From NCBI GenBank assembly GCA_026261815.1, contig JAMPIT010000481.1, positions 1,302,001-1,366,000 of the forward strand: DNA of 64,000 bases, in the 5' to 3' direction. A program made the position numbers and the translations under genes. The notes beneath the pieces were generated by a model, which was not told the origin of the DNA, ran no database searches, and saw only the letters and a list, made by a program, of their open reading frames with translations. The stretch's first letter is position 1, and the number at the start of each line of letters is the position of its first letter. Of this stretch, positions 38,181-48,244 are shown in pieces. This DNA is from Monarcha castaneiventris obscurior (lineage: Eukaryota; Chordata; Aves; Passeriformes; Monarchidae).

Positions 38181-38400
38181 TCAGGGATTCGCTCCGGTTA
38201 ATTTAGGAGCTGCTTGAACTTTGCTTAAAGGCGCCTGCGTGTTACTATCCCTCGGAGTCGCCCGATGTATTTGTCATAGCTGAACCTGCAGTTCATTAGA
38301 GGTACAAAGTCAGCTAATTACTCCCAGAAAATGTAGTATAATTTTATGAATTATGCATAAAATATTAACTACTTGTGAAGTTCACGGATTTATGTGTAGG
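38181..38400. promoter_or_regulatory. Candidate conserved noncoding element
   Basis: Unique block mixing retained CpGs (near 38,192, 38,231, 38,238, 38,254, 38,260, 38,263) with AT-rich homeodomain-type text such as TATGAATTATGCATAAAATA near 38,345-38,364. CpG retention beside AT-rich motifs suggests constraint. Confidence 0.28.
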
Positions 38401-41400
38401 GGCTGCAGGGCAAATGCTTCCTTGCTTGAGGGCTGTATACAAACTGGGAACAAATAATGCACATATTTACTCTGGCGTTGCAGGCAGGGTGGCAGCACAC
38501 CAAGGAGTGTCATGGAGATGTGGGGTCCCCTCCAGTGCTCAGCCCGTGGAAGGGGATTCCAGGCTCAGCACTTCTCCAGGCTGGAGTTCACAGTGAAGTC
38601 CTCACCGATGGAGCCTCACACTCCAAGCCAAACTGATTTGGGAAGGTCTGTGCTGAGTTGCAGGGATATTGGCCAAAATATTGTCTTTTCCAGGCAGAGA
38701 GGCTCTGGTGTGCTGGATCTGTGAGGATCCATCCTTCTCTCCTGCTGGGTGCACTGGAAGGACAAACCCTCAGCACTCTCAGCTCAGGGGAAGCCCTCCT
38801 CTCCCACAGTCACAGCAGCAGGACGTGATCCAGGATTTGATCCATGGACGTTCACTCCAAAGGTGCAGATCAGCAGCAGCAGTGCTCCTCTGACAGATAC
38901 TCATTTCAGAGTTCACCAGCATGCTTTGGAGACATAAAAATCAATAGAAGAGAGAGAACAATAAAGTTTCATTGTTCAGTAATGAGGTAGACGGCATTTA
39001 TCACAAACTCCCAAAGTGCTGCTCACTGCAGGATTCTCCTCCACTGTCTCCTCCTGGCTGGACATAAAGAGCCTCCGGTGCTGGAGCTGAACCTCAGCTA
39101 AACAGAGATAGGCTTAGCTGGGAGAAAAAGGAATTTTGGAAGCTGAACATCCCTCCACCATGGCCAGACTTCACTGCCTCTTCCTCTTGCATGCAATATC
39201 GTAGCAGCATCCTGATACTTTCAACTCAAGGTCTTGAGATGGTTGCTGAGCTCCAAGTCTTGACCTCCGAAGGGTTCAGGGGTTCCTGTTTAGTTTATTT
39301 CCAGCACGAGGGTGTCCCCACCAGCACTGCTGAGGGCCATTCAGCAGTCAGGCTCTGTGCACCCCTGTGCCAAGGCACCGGCAGCGGTGGGAAGCTGGGG
39401 CTCCCTGGATGGAAAGGAGGACACCAGAGGAGCCACCTTAAACCCTTCGACTCCAAAGATGCTGATGCAAGGTATTAAATTTTTTAAAACAGAGGACTCC
39501 ACTACGTGGTGTTTGGGAGCCCATGAGGTGACAGGATGGTATTTCAGAGCTCAGTGTGGGGACTGGCAGTGCAGGTTCAGGCTCATTTCAGAGCTCAGTG
39601 TAGATTCAGGCTCTCAGCTCCATCCCTTTGCATCCCCAGTTTCTCTCCCATCTCCACCATGAGCATCACCCAGAAAAGCATTTCTTCCCCAAACCCACAA
39701 CAGCTTTTATAAAACAAGCCGTGATTCATTCAGTATTATTTTAACATAACTTTAAGTCACCTGCTTTTTTTCCTCTTCTTCCCCCCCCCCCCCCCAAAAG
39801 GTTTTTTCTGCTGAAGAAGTGGAAATGAGCTGCTGGCTGCGTGGAATTCTTTATGCTTTACCCAGAAAAACCTTTAAAACCTGAGACAAGGCACATGCTG
39901 CAGCGGCCAGGGGAACACAAGCTCGTCTCTTCCTGGTGACCAGCTCCCTTGTACTGTCACGCTAACAGGAAGAAATATGCAGTCACCCTTGCTGCATATT
40001 CTGGCAGGGTTATTGTCAACTTATTATTTTTTGACTCGGAGCCAAAAACGAAGGGCATTTGCATCTTGCAATTTTGCTGTTTGCTTGTCTTGCTTATGTT
40101 GCTGGAAATGACCTACAAGGAGTCAACAGCAGGCAGCTAGGACAACACAGGAGTGGAAAAGAGATGAAGCTGGGAAGTTCATCTCTCACCCTGAAACATC
40201 CCACAGTATTTAGTTAGCGGGAAGAGAGCAATTAAAAAGCACATGGATGTTGCACCTATAGATTTATTCTGATTTTTCAGGGGTTTGTGTCATAAGAGAG
40301 CGCATATGGGATTTGGATTTCTCCCTGAAAAAAAACCCAACAACACAATTAAAATAAATATAGCAACCAGATGCTAGACCTGTACATGGAGATGACTCTC
40401 ATTAACATCCATGCAGTCAATGCAGAAAAATGAACCACCTTGCTTATTTTCCTTTGTTTTATCTTATACCCCATCTTAACAAAATCATTTTGCATCTTGA
40501 AGTCTGAGGATGCTTTATTGGAAGAATTTACATAGATGTGATAAAGAAACTGCACAAATCTAATTTACTGTAAGTGGCACTGAATTATATAAGTAAGAAA
40601 GGGTGAGGATTTTTGTGAAATACTTCCTCTCACAAAATAAAATCCCCAAAAAACCACCAACAAAAAAAAAGAGAAAATATTCTTAGAATAATATCTTCTT
40701 AAAGACAGTTTTGCATAATTGCTCTGTACCTCTGACAGGGCTGGAATATACTTTTGCTTTTAGGTGTCAAAGCCTCAGCATTGACTGAAAGAGTGGTGCA
40801 CTCTGCAGTCTTTGGTGCAATGCCTGGTGCATTACGCTCATGCTGCAAGACACCTCCTCTCTGCTTATGAAATAGTTAATTTTCAAAGATAAGAAGAGTT
40901 GCTGTACAGCAATCAAATGGAAGCTAATGCACACCTAAGGCTGCAGGCAGCAGCTCACTGAGCTGCTGGCATGGCATGAAGAGTAAAAAAAAAAAAAGAA
41001 AAAAGAAATAAAAGAAACCTGAATGTTAAATGTGTGAAGAAAATATTCTCCGTCCACTCAACTCTGCTCTGGTGCCAGTGAAACTTTACACACGTGTTGG
41101 TGCTGGCCCATAGATTTCCAGCAGGATTGCAGGCACCGGAGCACCTACACAAAAAAGAGGAAAAAAAGACCGGCTTTGCAAGAGGGGGCTTCCTTCTCAC
41201 CTGTTTCCTTCACAGGAACAATCTTGTCAAAGTCCCTGGAGTTATTTTCCTGCATGCAGGCAGAGGGACTTGATGGAGGAGGAGAACAATAGGGACAGGC
41301 AGCCTGCAAATTGTGTGGGTGCAGGACGTGTGGAGAGGCGACTCACTGCAGGGCTCGGATGCACCGAGGCACCGACACGGGTGCAGAACACCTTTAACTT

Positions 41401-42888
41401 CATTGACCCCACTGCCTTCAGATCCCCTAGGAAAGCAAAAGCAGAATCCAAGCACTGCAAACACTCTTTGAGTGCTCTGGTCCCCTGTTATCAGTAAATC
41501 TCTCCTTGAAATGTCTGATGTCACCGAAGGTCCCTTTGCAGGTCGCTGTGGTTGCCCCCTTGTGCCACGACCCACCGAAAGCCAGCGATGCTTTGGTGAC
41601 CTTTGTCTCAAGGTCGCAGTTTTATGAACTTGGCAAATGTGTTTCTTATTCCTCTTCTTTTGAACACTTTTCTAGTGACGCCCCTGGAAGGCAGCCTTAC
41701 ACTGCAGCTGTCTTTTGGGATTCATCTAGATGATTTTTCAGGCTGGGTTTCTTTTCCTAGGGTATAGAGTTCGTGCGGGCTGGCATCTTACTGGGTCACA
41801 TCATTGAGAGGCAGGTTCCATCCTCTGCTCCAGGTTTGAAAACAAAAGTGGGAGCAGGAAGCAGTGAGAGGCTGCTAAACAAGGCTCTCACACCTAATTA
41901 TCATCAGGCAAAATTAAATAAAAGAGAAATGTTTATGCAGTCGGTAATTACCGAGCACAACAGTCGGGGAGCAGCTTGGGCACATTCCTCTGGCCGAGGC
42001 AGAGGCTCTGTAGAAGAAACAAAGTTTTTAATTCTCTTCTTCTGTGAACAACTCTCTGTACCCTCCAGTTCGTGATGATTTGTTTCTGAGGTGAGTAATT
42101 ATCAGCTGTAGGGAGAAAGCTGCTGCAGTGTCAAGTGCAGCGAAGCTCTGAGGGGCGGGAGGGATGCTCACATGGACGTGCCCTGCCAATGTCAACCAAG
42201 ACCACTTGCAGCTGCAAGGTTCCTCTAAAGACAGGTGAACCCAAAAAGGGGACAAAAGTGAGGGGGCGCAGCGTGTTTCTCTCCTTTAGAGCCAATGGGA
42301 GGCTAAAATGCCTGCTCCACCCAAGGGGCAGGGATGCTGAAGCATCCCAAAGGAGTTTCCCTGCCCCTTGAGTGGAGCAGGAAGGCTGAGGCAGTTTGCA
42401 CTCGCTGTACACAGCCACAGCTGCCCTCCAAAGGGTCCCACCCCGCAGCTGGTGAGAGCAGGGTCACACACAGGTCATTGTAAAACACACCATCCATGAG
42501 TGTCCCTTCCAAAAATAGCAGGGCAGAGGAACAGCACCTTATCTGCCCACATGCGCCTCCATGGGTGGCTCCCTGGGGAAGAGGGACCGGGACCAGCTCT
42601 GCAGGCAGCCCCCAGACACCCACCACTGACTCAGCAACTTCAGGCGGCAGAAAAAAATTATTCCAGGAGGTTAAATTGATTGCCAAGGAGGTCCAGCAAA
42701 CCTGACAGCCTCCGAGTGGCTCAACTTCATTTAAGTTATTTCAAGGCAATTCCAGGAGGGCAAAGAGGAGAGCGGCACAGGCAGCCACCGACGGGCAGCC
42801 TGTTCTTAAAGAGCACAGGCACATTTTCCGAGGTCATTCTCTTTTCTACATCTTCTTCAAGGAATAAAATTTCTTGCAGAATGAAACC
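38401..42888. other. No gene seen; contains small tandem and C-run repeats
   Basis: A pure C15 run lies at 39,781-39,795. A local duplication of ATTTCAGAGCTCAGTGT lies at 39,541-39,557 and 39,585-39,601. An octamer ATTTGCAT lies at 40,057-40,064, and A-rich tracts occur near 40.65 and 40.99 kb. Frames of up to 133 codons on both strands are unrecognised. Confidence 0.5.
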
Positions 42889-42946
42889 TTTTTCTTTTCT
42901 GTTTTCTTTTCTGTTTTCTTTTCTGTTTTCTTTTCTGTTTTTTTTT
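42889..42946. repeat. 12-bp pyrimidine repeat (GTTTTCTTTTCT)n
   Basis: About four units, with whole copies at 42,901-42,912, 42,913-42,924 and 42,925-42,936, one partial copy before them and a T run after. The overlapping frames (FSFLFSFL on the plus strand, NRKENRKE on the minus) are translations of the repeat. Confidence 0.9.
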
Positions 42947-43230
42947 TGCTCTTTAATGCCTGGGTGGCTGCTGAGGAGGGCAGGAGCTGGCTCAGGGTCC
43001 AAGCTCTGCATCAGGGAAGCAGAAGCAGCGCTGGGTGACTGCATTTCAGGAGGCTATGGCAGAGCCCACACGCAATTCCACAAGCACTACAATTAACTAT
43101 TGCACTGTTGGATGCCAAATAAATTACCTGAGTGGCTGCTCTGAGGCACTTAGGCTGGAGCAAGCAGATGATGTACTATTCACCAGATATTTTCATAAGT
43201 AGGAGATAAGAGAGGCTGGAGGAGAGCAAA
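42947..43230. other. No gene seen; anonymous
   Basis: Short unique stretch without recognisable features. Confidence 0.4.
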
Positions 43231-43600
43231 TCAATGTCTTTTTTAGATCTATGGTGCTTGAAGCATCTGTCAATGGTGAAGAGTAAATATTTACTTTTCA
43301 ACATAAAGTCCATATAATCACTTTTCTATCAGTCACTTACTGCTCCTGAGTGTTTCTTACTACGACGTTGATATTTGCATTAGCTACTTACCCTGGCTCT
43401 GAGATTCATACAGTTGTCAACTGCATTTAGACTTCAGCTGAAAATCCCCGGGTCCTGTACCACAGCTGCTGCAATTGCTCATGGCAATTGAAAAGGGAAA
43501 GCTGTGATATTTCCTACAGCAAATAGCAGGCAGAGATAAAGACAGAGGTATGGCACAAAGGTTATAATAATAGGCTCCCTTGTGCTTATTAAATTAGGGG
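43231..43600. promoter_or_regulatory. Weak candidate noncoding element
   Basis: AT-rich unique block with an ATATTTGCATTAGC motif (octamer plus TAGC) near 43,371-43,384 and few CpGs. The evidence is compositional only. Confidence 0.22.
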
Positions 43601-44204
43601 TCCCATTGGATTCACAGTGTGCAGTAGTGGGCAGGACAGAGTGAGGAAAACTTAAATTTGGAGAAAGGAAATGTTATTTAGCCCATTTTATTGCTGGGAG
43701 GACTGAGGCACAGAAGTTAGGAGTGACCTTGCTCAAGGTCAGAGACAGAATTGTCTCAGAGATTGAGAAACTGAACCCGAGTGTAAAAGCTGGGGGATCT
43801 GCAAATTGCCACAGGACCATTTCTGCTCCTTGTACACCCAGAACTGACAGGAAATCACCTTTGCAGAGGCTTTTGGGTAGCTGGAGAGAAGAAGCAACAT
43901 TGACCTGAGCGATAACCAGGGTTCAGTCTGGTACAGGTGGGGAGGAGGGAGCCCCAGCCAGCACCAGGCACAGCCCATGGCCAGGAGCAGACACTGCTTC
44001 AGCAAAGTGTCCCCACTCAAAGATACCCAAGGAGTCAATTTTAAAGCTTCAAAACCAGCTCCAAATATCCTGCAAAACGACTTGAACAACAACTGCCATC
44101 TAAACCATCAAAAACTACTTCTCAGACTTTGCAAGCAGGGGGAGAACCAAGAACTGGTGGCAACTGGAGGCAGCTGGAGCGGGGCAGAGGCATGGGGTGC
44201 CCAG
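43601..44204. other. No gene seen; anonymous flank of the minisatellite
   Basis: Unique sequence. A 117-codon minus-strand frame at 43,739-44,092 has no recognisable domain. Confidence 0.45.
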
Positions 44205-44629
44205 CTGGGTGCCCTGTCTGTGTGACACTGACTGTGCACTCCTGTGGGGTTTGTTCCCTCTCTGTGTGACACTGACTGTGCACTCCTGTGGGGTTTGTTC
44301 CCTCTCTGTGTGACACTGACTTTGCTGTGGGGTTTGTTCCCTCTCTGTGTGACACTGACTTTGCACTCCTGTGGGGTTTGTTCCCTCTCTGTGTGACACT
44401 GACTTGGCTGTGGGGTTTGTTCCCTCTCTGTGTGACACTGACTGTGCACTCCTGTGGGGTTTGTTCCCTCTCTGCATGACACTGACTTTGCTGTGGGGTT
44501 TGTTCCCTCTCTGTGTGACACTGACTTTGCTGTGGGGTTTGTTCCCTCTCTGCATGACACTGACTTTGCTGTGGGGTTTGTTCCCTCTCTGTGTGACACT
44601 GACTTTGCACTCCTGTGGGGTTTGTTCCC
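44205..44629. repeat. Minisatellite of mixed 39-bp and 44-bp units
   Basis: Nine complete units occupy 44,243-44,613, with a degenerate partial unit before them and a partial unit (TGTGGGGTTTGTTCCC) after. Unit lengths in order are 44, 39, 44, 39, 44, 39, 39, 39 and 44 bp. The two classes differ by the pentamer ACTCC before the next TGTGGGG. Units 6 and 8 carry CTGCATGAC where the others have CTGTGTGAC. The 39-bp unit is a multiple of three, contains no stop in any minus frame and has one only in one plus frame. This explains the long repetitive frames on the minus strand (163, 221 and 260 codons) and those on the plus strand. No coding function is supported, because the 44-bp units shift the frame. 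Confidence 0.95.
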
Positions 44630-45551
44630 AGTGCTTTGGAACAGCCAGAGTGAACCAAGGGGTCTGCTGCATTTTCAGGACAGTGCTGCTCCAGCAGACT
44701 GAGTGTGCTGCTGTGTAAGGCTGTGGTGCAAGACGCATGAGGCCTCTGAGCCTCCAGGTCTCTTTCTTTTTCCCTTTTTTGCAGCAAAGAGGGGAGGTGA
44801 AGGTTTGCCTAAAGAGTGTGTGCTTGTGGGGAAACCTCAGCACAACTCTGCCTTGCCCACTTCTGCCCCAGCAGCCAGAGAGTTCCTCCAGCATCACCCA
44901 AACCGTGGGGCTGAGAGAAATGAACCCTGCCCATGGCTGAAGGGCAAGGTTAATCCTGAAACTTGTGAAAAAAACCCCACAAAATCTCCTCCAAAGAAAT
45001 GAACATGTTTTATGGTTAAACAGACCCCAACAAAGCGCTGTGCTGGGACATTAATCTCAGCCTACACCTCTCCTGGCCGTGCTCCTGTGTACGGAACGCT
45101 GCGGGCCGGATTCTGGCTGAGTTACTCCTGCTCGCTCCCACCTTGCTTTACAAGCAGTAATTCAAGTTGATGGAGCTCTTCACACAAAAAGCTGCTTCTC
45201 AGTGTGCAGGTGGCAGGACGTGGCCAGCAGATCAGCATTTCGTGGCTGCCCGCTGCTTCCCCCCTTCTCTTCCCTCTCTCCCCCCATCGTTCCCGCAGCG
45301 AGTGGTCAGCGTTCTCACCGCCCCGGCGTGTTGACATGCCAGAAATATCTCTGCTTCACTGCCTGTGCTCTTGGAAGTATTTTGCTGCTCTCTCACCTCT
45401 CCATGAGAGAGACACATTCATCTGTCAGCTTATCGGAGGAATTTCCAACAATCTGTGGCAATGCTACAAGTCTCAATCTTGCTGTAAGTACCTAAAGCCA
45501 ATTAGCATACAACATGTTTCCCTCTCACGTAGTGCACCACTGACCTAAGGG
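44630..45551. other. No gene seen; anonymous approach to the CpG island
   Basis: CpGs become more frequent from about 45,078 (ACGGAACGCTGCGGGCCGG) and again at 45,240-45,330. These may be shores of the island that begins near 45,640. Confidence 0.4.
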
Positions 45552-45626
45552 CTTTTTTTTCCCCCTGCATCCGGATTTTTTCCTTTTTTTTTCTTTTTTT
45601 TTTCTTTTTTCCCTTTTTTTTTTCAG
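45552..45626 (+). other. Long pyrimidine tract ending in a splice-acceptor match
   Basis: From 45,552 to 45,623 the plus strand is almost entirely T with some C, broken only by a short GCATCCGGA interval. It ends TTTCAG at 45,621-45,626, immediately before the GC-rich island. It matches a very strong 3' splice site on the plus strand, though it could equally be a simple T-rich repeat that happens to end in CAG. Confidence 0.45.
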
Positions 45627-45639
45627 GGCTGATAGCTGT

Positions 45640-46215
45640 TGAAGCACGCAGCGGCATCTTCCCGGCGTAGACGGGGAATGGGAGAGGATCCAAATGGATC
45701 AGCGAGGATTCATGTTCTCCTGATGAATCCCTCAGTCGCTCAGCCGGTGGCAGAGGCATGCGGGGGACCGGGGGGATCCCGCTGCCCGGAGGGAGGCCGG
45801 GAGATTCCCGTTCCCGGTGGCAGAGGGATGCGGGGCGGGGGGAGGATCCCGCTCAGCCGGGAGCAGCGGGATGCGGGGGATTCCCTCTGCCAGCTGCAAA
45901 GAGAGGCGGGGATCGAGGGGCTCTCACTGCCGGAGGGTTCCGGCGCTGCGGGGAAGGGGGGTCCCGCTGCCCGGGCTCGGGGGGATGCGGGATGCCGGGG
46001 CCGGGAGGAGCGGTCCCCTTGCCCGAGGCCGGAGCGGCTGGAGCTGCTGTTTCCCACGAGTGCCCTCTCCTGGAAAAGGCTCCTCTCCACGGGCGCCCGC
46101 CCCGGACACAGAGACGGAGGATGCCGAGGTTTAAGAGCCGTGAAGTTTCCCGTCTCCTCCCCTTCCCCGTTCCCTCTGGCCCGTGCGCGCACGGCTCGGT
46201 GCCAGAAGTCCTGCC
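45640..46215. promoter_or_regulatory. CpG island with degenerate GC-rich repeats
   Basis: The only clear CpG island in the window: about 575 bp, very GC-rich, with dense CpGs. CpG islands usually mark promoters or developmental regulatory sites. The core at about 45,740-46,035 repeats a loose motif, GGGGGATCCCGCTGCCCGG, at about 45,775, 45,845, 45,879 and 45,961, interspersed with GATGCGGGG. Several G-runs on the plus strand meet a G-quadruplex pattern. Frames of 208 and 274 codons (plus) and 150 codons (minus) overlap here. They are glycine, arginine and proline rich, mutually overlapping and best explained by the GC-rich repeat. No initiation motif or recognisable first exon was found, so promoter direction is unknown. 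Confidence 0.6.
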
Positions 46216-47195
46216 GGTGGCGCTTCTCTCTCCAGCCGTACCCTTACATTTATTTTGGGGCATAATTAATCCTTTTGGCGTGCCAGCTTTCTCCTGCCAA
46301 CGCAGCCCAAACGCTGTTTCACAAGAGTCGTCCTTGCCCGTGTGCTGTCAGCTGGGTGATGGCCAACAAACTTTGTCCTTGCTATCAGACACCCAGCGTG
46401 CCTTGAGTATCCTAAAGGAAAAGGGACACCTACATTCCACATTCCTGGGTGTTTTATTTGGAATAGATCCATGCATTTCCCAAAGATTGGATTTAACGTC
46501 TCAAAGCTGCTGCAGCAAAGCTGGCCCGCAGCCCTGCGGGGTGATTCTCACAGCCCTGAGGATGTTTCTCATCCTCCTCTGAAAACGAAGCTCTGGTGCA
46601 GAGCACTGCTCCTGGAGTTGTTTTCATGTGGATGAGGATTGGGATATTCTCTGCACCATTTCCCTGTAAGAACCTCTCCCTTCCCACCCGTGTCACCACT
46701 CAGAGCACTCCAGGACAGCAAACCCTTAAAAAATCCCTTTACTTTGAAGCTGGGGCATAAGCACCTTGACCGTGGTTCCATCAATAGTTATTCCTACAAG
46801 CAATTAAAGCACCCAGTGAGCCGATGGCTGCTCAGGAGATAAAGGTCCTTCCCACCACGACATCCTGGCAGATGAACCAGTTAAGAGGAACTCAGGCCAA
46901 TTTATTTCTTGATAGATAATGATGCGAGTTCTCACCAGGGATCTGTAATTTTCTATTGATGAAAACCTGCCTTTTCTGATTTGCAGGGTTATCTGTCTTT
47001 CTCAACTTCAGGCTCTTGCCAAACTCACAGGCAGCCCTGTGAAAGTGCTGTGTCCCACAAGAGCCATGTATTTTAATATGATGTAGTTTTCTTTGCCCTG
47101 GAACCAGGATCAGTTCTCCATGCTGGCAATCCATAAAAGACCTAATGACCCATCTGAGGAACATTAACCAGCTCTGTGGCCATTCCAGGCAGAGT
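46216..47195. other. No gene seen; one weak frame at 46.9-47.16 kb
   Basis: A 90-codon minus-strand frame starts with ATG at 47,164 and ends at 46,892. Its composition is not low-complexity, and a GT follows the CAGATCCCTG text near 46,940. No domain was recognised and no partner exon was found. The rest is anonymous. Confidence 0.35.
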
Positions 47196-47235
47196 GTTTG
47201 TTTGTTTGTTTGTTTGTTTGTTTGTTTGTTTGTTT
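47196..47235. repeat. Tetranucleotide microsatellite (GTTT)10
   Basis: Ten perfect GTTT units followed by a short T run and CCCCC. The array is likely length-polymorphic. Confidence 0.95.
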
Positions 47236-47470
47236 TTTGCCCCCCTGCTTGGGAGGGTGATTTCTAGAGAGGATCTTTGGGGGTGAGTTGGATCTTTAGA
47301 GATCTTTTAGTGTTGAATAACTAAAAATCTGGCTGAAGGGTGGCTTAGACTTTAAATTTAAAAGCTTTATTTATCAAGCTAAGCTTTGTTAAAGAGCTGC
47401 AGTGTACTCCAGCAGGGTCAACAGCCTGCAAGAGCCTCCAGATACCCTAAAAAGTGAATTTTTCAGGCAG
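47236..47470. other. No gene seen
   Basis: Short unique stretch. ATTTAAATTTAAAAG-type AT text lies near 47,350. Confidence 0.4.
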
Positions 47471-47700
47471 AAACACATTATTGCTTTCGCCAAGAGCTTG
47501 CAAAAGTGACTGCTAATTTAAAGGAATTTTTGTCTTCCAACTTAATTGTCTCTGCTTATAATTTAGTGCCTTATAAAAGAGAACTATTTACACCCCGCTG
47601 TATTTCATGATCTATAGTTAACATTTGTGTTTAGCTGGGAATTACGACCGCTTGGTCTCTGAGAAATGGCTGGAAATATTTAAATGCTAAAGGAATCTTT
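47471..47700. promoter_or_regulatory. Candidate conserved noncoding element
   Basis: AT-rich, repeat-free block with TAATTT, CTTAATTG and TATAATTTAG cores and few CpGs. It has the same texture as the other candidate blocks and no frames of interest. Confidence 0.25.
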
Positions 47701-48192
47701 CGAGGTCAGAGTCCTTCTGCCCTGCTGGGCGTGGAGGTGGGACAGAGAGCATCTCCACCATCACCACCACCAGGGCAGAGGGGAGAGCTGAATTTGCAGG
47801 GGAAGGTTTGATCCTGGCCACTCCATCCACAGCCAAGGTGGTTTCTGGACTCTTTTTTCCTCCCAGACCATTTTTGGCTGTTGTAAAGGGCTTTTCCATG
47901 GAAATGGTTTCTCACTGGCAGCCTAAAGCAGTGGTCAGGGTGTTGAAGCCCCAGAGGTCCCAGCTGAGAACCGAGGAGGTCGTCTCGCCTGTGATCAGCA
48001 TCCCCAAGCTCTTGGCATTTCACAACCAGCACCAAGACAAAAGGTTTTTGCATCAATCCCCCAACATCTTCCCTCACTGCCTCTGAAACAGGCTTAAAAT
48101 CTGTTTGTTCAGGTGCTTGTGGCTCCTCCAGCCTTCAAGAGTCCTGGTAGACACTGAAGATCTTCCCTTTTTCATTTTCCCTTTTATTCCCC
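47701..48192. other. No gene seen; anonymous
   Basis: Open frames of up to 123 codons on both strands; none is recognisable. Confidence 0.45.
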
Positions 48193-48244
48193 TTCTTTTT
48201 CTTTTTTTTTTTTTTACCTTTTTCTTTTTTTTTTTTTTTTTTTT
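48193..48244. repeat. Duplicated T-rich tract
   Basis: Two T runs, each introduced by a C and ended by ACC (CTTTTT..., TACCTTTTTC, T run, TACCC). It looks like a local duplication of one tract. Confidence 0.8.

Noticed and set aside
42680..43096. Plus-strand frame with an FSFLFSFL stretch resembling a membrane segment
   Set aside because: The hydrophobic run is the 12-bp GTTTTCTTTTCT repeat; the flanks are unrecognised.
44115..44897. 260-codon repetitive minus-strand frame as a gene
   Set aside because: It is a translation of the 39/44-bp minisatellite. All three minus frames are open through the array, and the 44-bp units change frame.
45740..46192. 150-codon minus-strand proline/arginine-rich frame
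   Set aside because: It overlaps the plus-strand frames in the same CpG island; open on both strands for compositional reasons.
45758..46582. 274-codon plus-strand frame, the longest in the window
   Set aside because: The first half is a Gly/Arg/Pro-rich translation of the GC-rich degenerate repeat, other frames on both strands are also open there, and the second half has no recognisable domain. The GC-rich composition explains its length.
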